Assembly: GCA_045601805.1 (NCBI GenBank)
Contig: JAZSAJ010000025.1
Span: 1 to 64,000 of the forward strand
Length of the DNA stretch: 64,000 bases
Source of the DNA: SIG607 sp045601805
GTDB lineage: Bacteria; Bacillota; Clostridia; Oscillospirales; Acutalibacteraceae
Direction of reading: 5' to 3'
How positions within the stretch are numbered: position 1 is the stretch's first letter; each line of letters starts with the position of its first letter. Shown here piece by piece: positions 54,806 to 63,950 of the stretch. The notes below the pieces were generated by a model. It was given only the letters and a program-made list of their open reading frames with translations. It had not been told where the DNA came from and ran no database searches. The translations under genes were made by a program, and so were the position numbers.

Positions 54806-56755
54806 ATGAGTGAAAACATTATAAACAAAGAAGAACAAAAGTACGACGAATCTTCTATACAGGTGCTTGAAGGTCTTGAAGCCGTAAGAAAACGCCCGGG
54901 TATGTATATTGGCTCTACGGGTGAACGCGGTTTGCACCATTTGGTATATGAAATTGTTGATAACTCTATTGACGAAGCACTTGCGGGCTACTGCGACAAA
55001 ATAACCGTTACTTTGCTTGACGACGGCGCAGTAGAGGTAACCGATAACGGCCGTGGTATTCCTGTTGGTATAAACGCGCAAAAGGGCATTCCAACCGTTA
55101 CGGTTGTATTTACAATTTTGCACGCAGGCGGTAAGTTTGGCGGAAGCGGTTACAAGGTTTCGGGCGGTTTGCACGGCGTTGGCGCTTCGGTTGTTAACGC
55201 GCTTTCCTCTTATTTGGAAGTTACCGTTAAAGACGGTAAAAACATTTACCGTCAGCGTTATGAAAAGGGTGTTATTGTTTCTGATTTAGAGGTTATTGGC
55301 GAAACTAATGAACGCGGTACAACCGTTGTGTTTAAACCCGACCCCTCTGTTTTTACCGATACCACAACTTATGATTACGATATTCTTTTAAAACGCCTTC
55401 GCGAACAGGCATTTTTAAACGCAGGTATTAGAATTGTTTTAAAAGACGCAAGAACCGATATTTCGGCAGACAGCGTTGGCAAAGAAGACGATTTGTGTTT
55501 TGAGGGCGGTATTCGTTCTTATGTTGAATATTTGCTTGAACAGTCTAAAAAAGATAAAATAATTGACGAATGTATTTATATTTCGGGCGAAGCCAAAGAT
55601 GAATCTGCCGAAATGGCATTTTTGTGGTCAACAGGATATGATGTTAAGTTAATGTCCTTTGCCAACACCATTCACACGGTTGACGGCGGTACCCACGAAA
55701 CAAGTTTTAAAAACGCGCTTGTACGCGCGGTTAATACCTATGCCAGAAAAAACCGTTATTTAAAAGATAACGATTCTAACCTTAAGGCAGATGATGTTTG
55801 CGAAAGTTTAATTGCCGTTGTTTCGGTAAAACTTGTTGACGCGCAGTTTGAATCGCAAACAAAGGCAAAACTTGGTAACACTTCAATTGGCAGAACGGTT
55901 AGCAACCTAATTACCGTAAAACTTGCTGAATATTTTGAAGACAACCCACAAATTGCAAAACGAATTGTTGAAAAATCTATTGCCGCGTCTAATGCGCGTG
56001 AAGCTGCACAAAAAGCGCGCGATGTTCAAAGAAGCAAAGCTTCGCTTGGCGGCAGAGTAAGAATGCCCGAAAAATTAAGCGACTGTATTTCAGACGATGC
56101 CACCAAAACCGAACTCTTTATAGTTGAGGGAGATTCGGCAGGAGGAAGTGCTGTTGAGGGCAGAAACGCAACCTACCAGGCAATTTTACCGCTTTGGGGT
56201 AAAATGCTTAATGTAGAAAAAGCGCGAATTGACAAGGTTTACGGCAACGATAAACTAACGCCCGTTGTAGTGGCGCTTGGCACAGGTATTGCCGAAAACT
56301 TTGATATTGAAAAACTTAGGTACGATAAAATTGTTATTATGGCCGATGCCGATGTAGACGGTTCGCACATTAGAACGCTTTTGTTAACCTTTTTCTTCCG
56401 TTTTATGCCGCAGCTTATTGAAACAGGCCACATTTATTTGGCGCAGCCGCCCTTATACCGCGTTTCAAAGGGCAAAAAACATTACGATGCTTTTACCGAC
56501 GAAGAAAAGGCGCAGTATATTGAAGAACTTGGCGGACAGGCCGATGTTCAGCGTTATAAAGGTCTTGGTGAAATGGACCCCGAACAACTTTGGGAAACCA
56601 CGCTTGACCCCGAAAAGCGCACATTCTTAAAGGTTACAATGAACGACGCCGAAGAAGCAAGCAACACCTTTACAATGCTTATGGGCGACGAAGTTGAACC
56701 AAGACGCCAGTTTATTGAAGAAAACGCTGTGTTTGCCACAGATTTAGATATTTAA
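54806..56755 (+). CDS. gyrB: DNA gyrase subunit B
   Basis: GyrB is the ATPase subunit that drives negative supercoiling. The 649-residue protein has the GHKL ATP-binding motifs EIVDNSIDEALAG near residue 50, GRGIPVG near 80 and GGLHGVGASVVNALS near 122, and the Toprim motif EGDSAGGSA near 440 with DADVDGSHI near 515. Its length matches the short Firmicutes form. GAGAGGAAAC precedes ATG 54806. Confidence 0.98.
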   Translation: MSENIINKEEQKYDESSIQVLEGLEAVRKRPGMYIGSTGERGLHHLVYEIVDNSIDEALAGYCDKITVTLLDDGAVEVTDNGRGIPVGINAQKGIPTVTVVFTILHAGGKFGGSGYKVSGGLHGVGASVVNALSSYLEVTVKDGKNIYRQRYEKGVIVSDLEVIGETNERGTTVVFKPDPSVFTDTTTYDYDILLKRLREQAFLNAGIRIVLKDARTDISADSVGKEDDLCFEGGIRSYVEYLLEQSKKDKIIDECIYISGEAKDESAEMAFLWSTGYDVKLMSFANTIHTVDGGTHETSFKNALVRAVNTYARKNRYLKDNDSNLKADDVCESLIAVVSVKLVDAQFESQTKAKLGNTSIGRTVSNLITVKLAEYFEDNPQIAKRIVEKSIAASNAREAAQKARDVQRSKASLGGRVRMPEKLSDCISDDATKTELFIVEGDSAGGSAVEGRNATYQAILPLWGKMLNVEKARIDKVYGNDKLTPVVVALGTGIAENFDIEKLRYDKIVIMADADVDGSHIRTLLLTFFFRFMPQLIETGHIYLAQPPLYRVSKGKKHYDAFTDEEKAQYIEELGGQADVQRYKGLGEMDPEQLWETTLDPEKRTFLKVTMNDAEEASNTFTMLMGDEVEPRRQFIEENAVFATDLDI

Positions 56756-56776
56756 GGGAAAGGAGTTTGACTTATT

Positions 56777-59329
56777 ATGGGAAAACATGAAAACATAATT
56801 TGGCCCGAAGACGAAGTTACAAAAATTGAGCCGGTTGAAATTGTAGACGAAGTTAAAAACAGTATGCTACAATATTCTATGTCGGTGCTTGTGGGCCGTG
56901 CATTACCCGATGTGCGCGACGGTTTAAAACCTGTTCACCGCCGTATTCTTTACACAATGTATGAAAACAGTCTTACTCCCGACAAACCGTACCGCAAGTG
57001 CGCCGATACGGTTGGTACTGTGCTTGGCCGTTACCACCCCCATGGTGACGCCAGTGTTTATGACGCTATGGTGCGTATGGCACAGGATTTTTCGCTTCGC
57101 TACCCAATGGTAGACGGGCACGGTAACTTTGGTAACATTGACGGCTACCCTGCCGCCGCTTACCGTTATACAGAGTCGCGTATGAGCAAACTTGCCGTTC
57201 ATATGCTTGACGATATTGAAAAAGACACTGTTTTGTGGCGCCCTAACTATGACGACCGCTTAAAAGAACCCACCGTTTTGCCATCGCGCTTTCCAAGTTT
57301 ACTTGTAAACGGAAGCGACGGTATTGCGGTTGGTATGGCAACAAAAATTCCGCCCCATAATTTAGGCGAAGTTATTGATGCTATGTGTTATCTTATTGAT
57401 AACCCCGAAGCCGATGTTGCCGACCTTTGCGAATTTATTAAGGGACCTGACTTCCCAACAGGCGGTATTATTATGGGCAGAAGCGGTATTCGCGCCGCTT
57501 ATGCAACAGGCCGCGGTAAAATAATTTTGCGCGCCCGTACCGAAATGGAAGAACTTAAAAACGGTAAAACCCGTATTATTATTACCGAACTTCCTTACAA
57601 GGTAAACAAAAAAGATTTAGTTAAAAAGATTTACGATTTGGCAACCGAAAAGCGTATTGAGGGCATTGACGATGTTGTTGACTATTCTTCAAAACGCGAC
57701 GGCGGTATTAGAATTTATGTTGATGTTAAAAAAGATGTAAATGCAACCGTTGTTTTAAACAAATTGTTCTCTTACACCGAACTTCAAACTTCTTACGGCG
57801 CAATTTTGTTGGCGCTTGTTGACAACCGCCCCAAAATTTTAACACTAAAAGAAATGCTAGGGCATTACATTGATTTTCAGTGTGAAGTTGTTGAAAGAAG
57901 AACACGCTTTGATATGAACAAAGCGGCTGAACGCGCCCATATTTTAGAGGCGCTTAAAACCGCCCTTGATAATATTGACGAAGTTATTTCTATTATTCGC
58001 CATTCAAAAACAATTCAAGATGCAAAAGACGGCCTTTCTGAACGCTTTGGTTTTGACGATGTTCAAACCACCGCAATTGTTCAAACCCAACTTGGCAAAC
58101 TTGCAAACCTTGAAAAACAAAAAATCCTTGACGAACTTAAAGCAAAACTTGCCTTTATTGAAGACTGCAAGGATATTCTTTCTAACAAAGACAGAATTTT
58201 AGATATTGTTAAGACCGAAGCATTAAATCTTCGCGATAAATTTGCCGACGACCGCAGAACCGAAATTACCGATGTTGCCGGCGAGGTTGATGTTGAAGAC
58301 CTTATTCCTATTGAAGAATGTGTTATTACAAAAACAGTTAACGGCTTTATTAAGCGTTTGCCTGCCGACACTTACGGTGTTCAGCACAAGGGCGGACGCG
58401 GTGTTCTTGGTATGACCACGCGCGAAGACGATGTTGTAGACAATATGATGACCTGTTCTTCGCACGATAACATTATGCTGTTTACCAACTTTGGTAGGGT
58501 TTATAAACTTAAAGCATATGAAATTCCGCAGGCAAGCCGTACTGCAAAGGGCATTAACGCGGTTAACCTTTTGGAACTTCAAAAGGGCGAAAAACTTGCA
58601 ATGGTGCTTTCTTGCGCAGGGGCAGACGATGACTGCCACATTTGTATGGTTACAAGAAAAGGTACTATTAAGCGTACTAAAATTACCGATTTTATGCATA
58701 TTCGCCGAAGCGGTATTATTGCAATTGGCTTAAACGAAGGCGATGAACTTGCTTTTGTTCAAATGACACGCGGAAACCAAGACATTTATGTTGCAACCAA
58801 AAAAGGTAAAGGTATTCGTTTTGAAGAAACACAGGTTCGCGCTATGGGCAGAACCGCTGCAGGTGTTCGCGCAATTAAACTTGCTGATGACGACGAAGTT
58901 GTTGCAATGGATATTTGCGGGGATAACGATATTTTGCTTACCGTTACCGAAACAGGTTACGGCAGAAAGAGCCCGATTAGCGATTACCGTCCGCAAAGCC
59001 GCGGCGGTAAGGGTACAACAAACTACCGTACTGCGCTTTACGGCGATGTTGCAAATGTTATTTGTGTAAACGACGACGAAGATGTTATTATGATTGCGTC
59101 TAACGGCGTTATAATTCGTATTCCTGTTGCTGAAATCAGCACATTTACAAGACCTGCAAAGGGCGTTAGGGTAATGAGGATACCCGAGGGCGTTAAACTT
59201 TTAAGCGTGGCAACAGCGGCACACGACGATGCCGAAGTTACCGATTTGCCCGAAGCACCCGAAGCAGACGCAGGCGATGTTGGGGATTTAGGAGAAATTG
59301 CGGAAACCGAAGAAAACAACGAGGAGTAA
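56777..59329 (+). CDS. gyrA: DNA gyrase subunit A
   Basis: GyrA cuts and rejoins DNA with its catalytic tyrosine. The 850-residue protein has the QRDR block HPHGDASVYDAMVRMAQDF and the catalytic YRYTE near residue 130. The C-terminal beta-pinwheel contains several GyrA repeats and ends in an acidic tail. At the position equivalent to E. coli Ser83 this protein has Ala92 (GCC), followed by Ser93. Ala at this site also occurs naturally in Mycobacterium. AAGGGAAAGGAG precedes ATG 56777. Confidence 0.98.
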   Translation: MGKHENIIWPEDEVTKIEPVEIVDEVKNSMLQYSMSVLVGRALPDVRDGLKPVHRRILYTMYENSLTPDKPYRKCADTVGTVLGRYHPHGDASVYDAMVRMAQDFSLRYPMVDGHGNFGNIDGYPAAAYRYTESRMSKLAVHMLDDIEKDTVLWRPNYDDRLKEPTVLPSRFPSLLVNGSDGIAVGMATKIPPHNLGEVIDAMCYLIDNPEADVADLCEFIKGPDFPTGGIIMGRSGIRAAYATGRGKIILRARTEMEELKNGKTRIIITELPYKVNKKDLVKKIYDLATEKRIEGIDDVVDYSSKRDGGIRIYVDVKKDVNATVVLNKLFSYTELQTSYGAILLALVDNRPKILTLKEMLGHYIDFQCEVVERRTRFDMNKAAERAHILEALKTALDNIDEVISIIRHSKTIQDAKDGLSERFGFDDVQTTAIVQTQLGKLANLEKQKILDELKAKLAFIEDCKDILSNKDRILDIVKTEALNLRDKFADDRRTEITDVAGEVDVEDLIPIEECVITKTVNGFIKRLPADTYGVQHKGGRGVLGMTTREDDVVDNMMTCSSHDNIMLFTNFGRVYKLKAYEIPQASRTAKGINAVNLLELQKGEKLAMVLSCAGADDDCHICMVTRKGTIKRTKITDFMHIRRSGIIAIGLNEGDELAFVQMTRGNQDIYVATKKGKGIRFEETQVRAMGRTAAGVRAIKLADDDEVVAMDICGDNDILLTVTETGYGRKSPISDYRPQSRGGKGTTNYRTALYGDVANVICVNDDEDVIMIASNGVIIRIPVAEISTFTRPAKGVRVMRIPEGVKLLSVATAAHDDAEVTDLPEAPEADAGDVGDLGEIAETEENNEE

Positions 59330-59332
59330 TTT

Positions 59333-60322
59333 ATGAATTCCAATTACGCTGACCCCCAGTATCTTTTAAAAAAAGGCGAAAAAAAGGCAATAAGAAAAAC
59401 CGTAAACTGTATTTGCGCGGCTTTCCTTGCAATGTCGTTTATAATGACCCTTTGGAGTTTGCCGGCTGTGGCTTTTGCCAAAGTTTTAGGGCTTGATGCG
59501 GCGTTAATGCAAATGGCAACCGACACAACACTTTTAAATGTTTTGCAAATTGTAATTTCTACCTTGGCTTTTGTTCCGCCATATATTGTTTTGGGCAAGG
59601 GCTTAAAGGTAAACTTTGGCGAAGCGCTTAAACTTAAAAGCGAAACAACCTTTAAACAAAATATTGGACTTTTGTTAATTGGCGCGGCATTTTGCGGTTT
59701 TGCAAACTATGCAAGCAGTTTTGCAGGCAGTATATTTCAAAGTTTTGGGTTTTCTTATAGTGCCAACATACACCACCCAAACCCAACCAACCCGTTTGGT
59801 ATTGCATTAAGCGTGATTGCCACCGCCATAACCCCTGCTATTGTTGAAGAATTTGCCATGCGCGGAGTTGCCTTTTCGGCACTTCGCAAATATGGCAACG
59901 GTTTTGCGGTGCTTGTAACCGCCGGTATTTTTGGGCTTTTGCACGGCAATTTAGAACAAATTCCGTTTGCTTTTTTAATTGGCCTGTACCTTGGCTTTTT
60001 AACCGCAAAAACAAAGAGTATTGTACCTGCGGTGGTTTTACATTTTTATAATAATCTTTCAAGCGTAATTTTTTCTTATGTGCAAGACAATGTTTCGCAA
60101 AGCACAATGCAATTTGTTTTTATGTTTTATTTGCTTATAATGATTTGCTTTGGCATTGTTGGAATGATTGTTTTAAGAAAAGAAGACAACGGTTTCTTTG
60201 CGTTTAATGATGGCGAAAGTTTGCTTTCTTTTAAAACAAAAATCGGTGTTGCGGCGCTATCCCCTGTTATGCTTGTTGTTTATTTGGTTGTTATTTGGGA
60301 GTCCTTTTTTGTGTATATCTAA
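59333..60322 (+). CDS. CPBP-family intramembrane metalloprotease
   Basis: The 329-residue membrane protein has about eight spans and the CPBP (Abi) glutamic-type motifs: EEFAMRG with its adjacent VAFSAL near residue 170, and HGNLEQIPFAFLIGLYLGFL near 203 with the second His. This family includes CAAX-type proteases and bacteriocin-immunity proteins; the substrate is unknown. It starts 4 bp after gyrA with AACGAGGAG as its ribosome-binding site inside the gyrA end. Confidence 0.9.
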   Translation: MNSNYADPQYLLKKGEKKAIRKTVNCICAAFLAMSFIMTLWSLPAVAFAKVLGLDAALMQMATDTTLLNVLQIVISTLAFVPPYIVLGKGLKVNFGEALKLKSETTFKQNIGLLLIGAAFCGFANYASSFAGSIFQSFGFSYSANIHHPNPTNPFGIALSVIATAITPAIVEEFAMRGVAFSALRKYGNGFAVLVTAGIFGLLHGNLEQIPFAFLIGLYLGFLTAKTKSIVPAVVLHFYNNLSSVIFSYVQDNVSQSTMQFVFMFYLLIMICFGIVGMIVLRKEDNGFFAFNDGESLLSFKTKIGVAALSPVMLVVYLVVIWESFFVYI

Positions 60323-60324
60323 AG

Positions 60325-60340
60325 TGTTTCACGTGAAACT
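60325..60340. promoter_or_regulatory. parS site 1
   Basis: TGTTTCACGTGAAACT matches the bacterial parS consensus TGTTTCACGTGAAACA at 15 of 16 positions. parS is bound by ParB/Spo0J for origin segregation and SMC loading. Confidence 0.92.
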
Positions 60341-60349
60341 TTTTGTTTT

Positions 60350-60365
60350 TGTTTCACGTGAAACT
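60350..60365. promoter_or_regulatory. parS site 2
   Basis: A second copy, TGTTTCACGTGAAACT, starts 25 bp after the first. The pair lies between the CPBP protease and tadA genes, about 9 kb beyond the dnaA gene. Confidence 0.92.
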
Positions 60366-60385
60366 TTTTATTAGGAAGTGGTTTT

Positions 60386-60832
60386 TTGGAAAGAAAGTTT
60401 ATGCAAATGGCAATAGAACTTGCCAAAGGGGCGGCTAAAAACGGCGAAGTGCCGGTTGGCGCGGTAATTGTTAAGGACGGCAAAGTTGTGGGCAAAGGCG
60501 CAAACAACCGCGAAACAACAAACTGTGCGCTTGGCCACGCCGAAATTGTGGCAATAAAAGAGGCCAACGAAAACCTTGGCTCTTGGCGGTTAGACGGTTG
60601 CACCTTGTATGTAACCCTTGAGCCCTGCCCAATGTGTGCAGGGGCAATTATAAATGCCAGAATTCCAACAGTTGTTTTTGGCGCGTACGATAAAGCGCAG
60701 GGTTCGTTTGAATCGGTTGCAAACTTTGCCAATATGCCCTATTCTTTTTCGCCCGAAATTTACGGCGGTATTTGTGAAAACGAGTGCAAAGAACTGCTTA
60801 CAAACTTTTTTAAAGAAGTGAGAGAAAAATGA
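60386..60832 (+). CDS. tadA: tRNA-specific adenosine deaminase
   Basis: TadA deaminates adenosine 34 to inosine in tRNA-Arg(ACG), which is present in this window at 30821. The 148-residue protein has the zinc site HAEIVAIKEA near residue 52 and PCPMCAGAI near 83, with the catalytic Glu in HAE. The start is TTG 60386 behind AGGAAGTG; ATG 60401 is an alternative that would remove five residues of the first helix. Its stop overlaps the next gene by 4 bp. Confidence 0.95.
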   Translation: MERKFMQMAIELAKGAAKNGEVPVGAVIVKDGKVVGKGANNRETTNCALGHAEIVAIKEANENLGSWRLDGCTLYVTLEPCPMCAGAIINARIPTVVFGAYDKAQGSFESVANFANMPYSFSPEIYGGICENECKELLTNFFKEVREK

Positions 60833-61605
60833 TAACCGCAAAAGAATTGTGCGATTTGCTTGGTGTAAATGTTGGCGTTTGCAGTTTTGAAGATGTAAAA
60901 GAACACATTTTGCCCTGCAGAAACAAAACGCTAATACCAAACGGCGCAAAAAGTGTGCTTGTGTTTGTCTTTCCCTATAAGGTTAAAGAGCAAAAACCAA
61001 AAAACATTTGCCGTTATGCCGCGGTGCCCGATTACCACAAAATTTGCAAAGAGGCGCTTGACGGATATTGTAAAATTTTGTCGGAAAAATACGGCGAGTA
61101 CAGTTTTGTGCCGTTTATAGATAACTCCCCTATTCCCGAAGTTTTGGCGGGCGCTGTGGCCGGGCTTGGCGTTTTGGGTAAAAACGGGCTTTTAATAACC
61201 AAAGACTACGGCAGTTTTGTTTTTATTGGCGAAATTGTTACCGATTTAAAGGTTAAAGCCGAAAACCAATATGCCGAATGTGAAAACTGCGGTCTTTGTG
61301 AAAAACTTTGCCCTGTGGGGCTGAACAAAGAAAAATGCCTTTCTGCCATTACCCAGAAAAAAGGCGAACTAACAAGCGAAGAACAAGAACTTATAAGGCA
61401 AAACGGCAGTGTGTGGGGTTGCGATATTTGTGCTGAATGTTGCCCGAACAACAAAAACAAAGAATTAAGCAACATAAAAGAGTTTATAAACGGATACCGC
61501 GACTGTTACCAAGAAAACGAAGACATTACGGGCAGAGCGTATGCCTGGCGCGGCGAAAAGGTTGTAAAAAGAAATTACGAAATAGTAAAAAACGGAGAAG
61601 ATTAA
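60829..61605 (+). CDS. queG: Epoxyqueuosine reductase-like 4Fe-4S protein (QueG family)
   Basis: The 258-residue protein resembles QueG, which reduces epoxyqueuosine to queuosine in tRNA with a cobalamin cofactor. It has the DUF1730-like part and two ferredoxin-type clusters: CENCGLCEKLCP near residue 148 and GCDICAECCP near 196. Many QueG proteins are longer (about 310-380 residues); the C-terminal HEAT-like extension is missing, as in many Firmicutes. The symbol rests on family resemblance. It overlaps tadA by 4 bp, giving a two-gene tRNA-modification operon. Confidence 0.82.
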   Translation: MITAKELCDLLGVNVGVCSFEDVKEHILPCRNKTLIPNGAKSVLVFVFPYKVKEQKPKNICRYAAVPDYHKICKEALDGYCKILSEKYGEYSFVPFIDNSPIPEVLAGAVAGLGVLGKNGLLITKDYGSFVFIGEIVTDLKVKAENQYAECENCGLCEKLCPVGLNKEKCLSAITQKKGELTSEEQELIRQNGSVWGCDICAECCPNNKNKELSNIKEFINGYRDCYQENEDITGRAYAWRGEKVVKRNYEIVKNGED

Positions 61606-61622
61606 CTTCTCCGTTTTGTTTT
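61587..61622. terminator. Bidirectional terminator between queG and the HAD gene
   Basis: AACGGAGAAG/CTTCTCCGTT stem with ATTAA loop (containing the queG stop codon), flanked by A and T runs. Confidence 0.9.
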
Positions 61623-62328
61623 ATAAACTTTCTATAAATTCCGCCATTTCTTTGTATCCGCCCTGCTTATAATGTTCGGTGGGTAGGTCTTTGCGGTTTA
61701 CAACGCTTTCGTTTAGCAAAAAGACCTTTATTCCAAGCGTTTCTGCCGACATATCTTCGCATACATCGTTTCCAATCATAACACATTCTTCGGGTTTTGC
61801 ATTTATGCGCCTTAAAATTTCGGCGTAGTATTCTTTGTTTGGTTTAGAATAGCCAAAATTTTCAAAGGTGGTGCACAAAACAAAATCGTTTGGGTTCAGC
61901 CCTGCCCATTTAATGCGGCTGTCTGTGGCTATTTTTGGGAACATTGGCGCCGTTGCGGCAACACACAAAAAACCTTTCGCCTTTGCGGTATCTACTGCTT
62001 TCTTTGAATATTCCGAAAAACCGCAAACCGATTTTATTGTTTGAAACTCGTTTTGGTAAAAACTTAAGAATTCATTATCGTATTTGTGCATATCGGTGCC
62101 AATTTTGTTTGAAAACACCTTAAAAAAGCGTTCTTCGTTAGTTACACTTCCGTCGTTTGTCGCCATTGCATAAACGCCCTCTTTAAGAGATTCGCTAAAG
62201 GCGGCAGGGTTAAAACCGTATTCGCAAAACTTTTTTGTTAGGGTTTTAAAATATGTGGCGGCAAAAACATCTTGCGTTAAAGGAAGCAGTGTGCCGTCAA
62301 GGTCAAAAAGAACTGCCTTAATTTTCAA
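61621..62328 (-). CDS. HAD-superfamily phosphatase
   Basis: The roughly 235-residue protein has the HAD motif I FDLDGTLLPL near residue 8, a lysine-containing motif III segment YSKPNKEYYAEILR near 170, and motif IV GNDVCEDMSAE near 197. Such enzymes remove phosphate from small metabolites; the substrate is unknown. The start is probably TTG 62328, 9 bp after AGGAG; TTG 62337 is adjacent to that site and less likely. It stands alone between convergent queG and spoVB. Confidence 0.88.
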   Translation of the reverse strand: MKIKAVLFDLDGTLLPLTQDVFAATYFKTLTKKFCEYGFNPAAFSESLKEGVYAMATNDGSVTNEERFFKVFSNKIGTDMHKYDNEFLSFYQNEFQTIKSVCGFSEYSKKAVDTAKAKGFLCVAATAPMFPKIATDSRIKWAGLNPNDFVLCTTFENFGYSKPNKEYYAEILRRINAKPEECVMIGNDVCEDMSAETLGIKVFLLNESVVNRKDLPTEHYKQGGYKEMAEFIESL

Positions 62329-62373
62329 TATTATCAACTCCTGTTTTAATTTTAGTTAAAACAGGGCATCTTG

Positions 62374-63855
62374 TCAAGCGTAATCGTTAATATCAACAAC
62401 CTTAAACAACAGCAAAGCGCCAACATAAAAAGCAAAAGAAAACAAACAAAAAACGGCGCAAAACAAAATTTTCCCGCTAATAAACTGAAAAAGATTTTTA
62501 AAAACAAAGCAAAACAACCCGGCAAAAAGAACAGGCGCAAAGAAATCTTTAAAAATTTTAAGTTTAACACCGGTGGTTTTAACAAGTTTGGCGGTGGTGG
62601 CAAAGCAGGTAAAAATGTTACTTGCTGTCATTATAAGCAAAAAGGCGGTCATAGAATAGCGAGGAACAAAAAAAGCAATTAAAATTAACCGAAATGTTGA
62701 ATCTAATATGGCTATTTTAAGGCAAAAACTTTGTAAATCAAGCCCCTTTAAAATGCCGTCGGTTATGCCGTCTAAATACATTAGCGGAACAATGGGCGAA
62801 AGAAATTTAATTAAATAACCAATATATGTGTCTTTATATATAATATCGGCAATTTCACCCCCAACAAAGTAAAACACACAACCAAAAAACGCGCCAACAA
62901 GCCAGGTTGTTTTAATGGTTTTCTGTACGGCGTTTTTAACAACATAGGGTTTTCCTTTTGCCACCGCTTCGCTCATTTCGGGTAAAAGCAAAGAAGATAA
63001 AGCAGAAAGTATGCTTGACGGGAAAAACAGAACCGGAAGCGCCATGCCCTTTACCGCGCCAAAATGGGAAAGCGCGGTGGCACTGTTCATTGTTTTTGCA
63101 AGGCAAGAGGGTGTTATAACGCTTTCGGCGGTGCGAAGCGCGGTGGTGGAATAACGGCTTGCCAAAATTGGCGAAGCAATGCGCAAAATTTCTTTTTGCT
63201 CTTCTTTTGTGCTGCCTTTATAAATAAAGGTGCCTTTTTGTTTTAAAAACAAGAACAAACAAAACAAAAACGAAAAAATTTCGGAAACTGTGTCGGCAAA
63301 AATTACAGCGCAAAGCGAAAACATTAAACCTTTGTGCGCAAAACGGGAAACCACAAAGAAACAAACCCCAAGCCGTATTACTTGTTCAAGCAAAACCCTT
63401 AAACTGTCGGCGGCAACCTGCCGTTTTGCAAAGAAATACCCTTTCATTACCGCCGAAAAACCAACAAAAGCAATGCTAATGCTCATTATTTTAATTGGCA
63501 TTATTGTTCGTGTGTCGTGCAAAAGGGTGTTTGCAATAAAGGGTGCGCCAAAGAAAAGCGCCAAAAAAGTAACCGCTGATATTAGCAAAGAAATTATAAC
63601 CCCTGCTTTTACGGCTTTCATTTCGCCGCCTGTTGTGTAGCTTTTAGAAACAAGGCGCGTAACGGCAACAGGCAAAGGCCCTGCCGCAAAGGAAACCGCC
63701 AAAACATTTACCGAAAAAACAAGGTGGTAAAGCCCAATACCTTCGCTTTTAATTGTTTTTGCCAGCCACACTTTAAAAACAATGCCCAACAACCTTAAAA
63801 TAAAGGAAGTTGCGGTTAAAAGCGCAGCATTTTTTATAAAAAGAGTCTTTTTCAT
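62374..63855 (-). CDS. spoVB: Stage V sporulation protein B-like lipid-linked flippase (MOP superfamily)
   Basis: The 493-residue protein has about 14 hydrophobic segments and the SpoVB/RfbX-type opening NAALLTATSFILRLLGIVFKV, then GLYHLVFSVNVL near residue 43. SpoVB is needed for spore cortex assembly, probably as a flippase of lipid-linked precursors (it is related to MurJ). The first 120 residues are the most conserved part; the C-terminal end is typical in length. GGAGAAAG precedes ATG 63855. Confidence 0.85.
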   Translation of the reverse strand: MKKTLFIKNAALLTATSFILRLLGIVFKVWLAKTIKSEGIGLYHLVFSVNVLAVSFAAGPLPVAVTRLVSKSYTTGGEMKAVKAGVIISLLISAVTFLALFFGAPFIANTLLHDTRTIMPIKIMSISIAFVGFSAVMKGYFFAKRQVAADSLRVLLEQVIRLGVCFFVVSRFAHKGLMFSLCAVIFADTVSEIFSFLFCLFLFLKQKGTFIYKGSTKEEQKEILRIASPILASRYSTTALRTAESVITPSCLAKTMNSATALSHFGAVKGMALPVLFFPSSILSALSSLLLPEMSEAVAKGKPYVVKNAVQKTIKTTWLVGAFFGCVFYFVGGEIADIIYKDTYIGYLIKFLSPIVPLMYLDGITDGILKGLDLQSFCLKIAILDSTFRLILIAFFVPRYSMTAFLLIMTASNIFTCFATTAKLVKTTGVKLKIFKDFFAPVLFAGLFCFVFKNLFQFISGKILFCAVFCLFSFAFYVGALLLFKVVDINDYA

Positions 63856-63894
63856 TTCTTTCTCCTTTCAAGAGAATATATGATAAAAAACTCT

Positions 63895-63922
63895 TTGCTA
63901 TTATTAAAAGTTATGATATAAT
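63895..63922 (+). promoter_or_regulatory. Promoter of the rarA gene
   Basis: TTGCTA (63895-63900), 16-bp spacer, TATAAT (63917-63922). Confidence 0.75.
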
Positions 63923-63950
63923 AAGGAAACAAACAAAAAGGAGGGATTTT

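Noticed and set aside
58223..58699. Minus-strand 158-codon open frame inside gyrA
   Set aside because: It is a shadow of the gyrA C-terminal domain; no recognisable domain or start signal.
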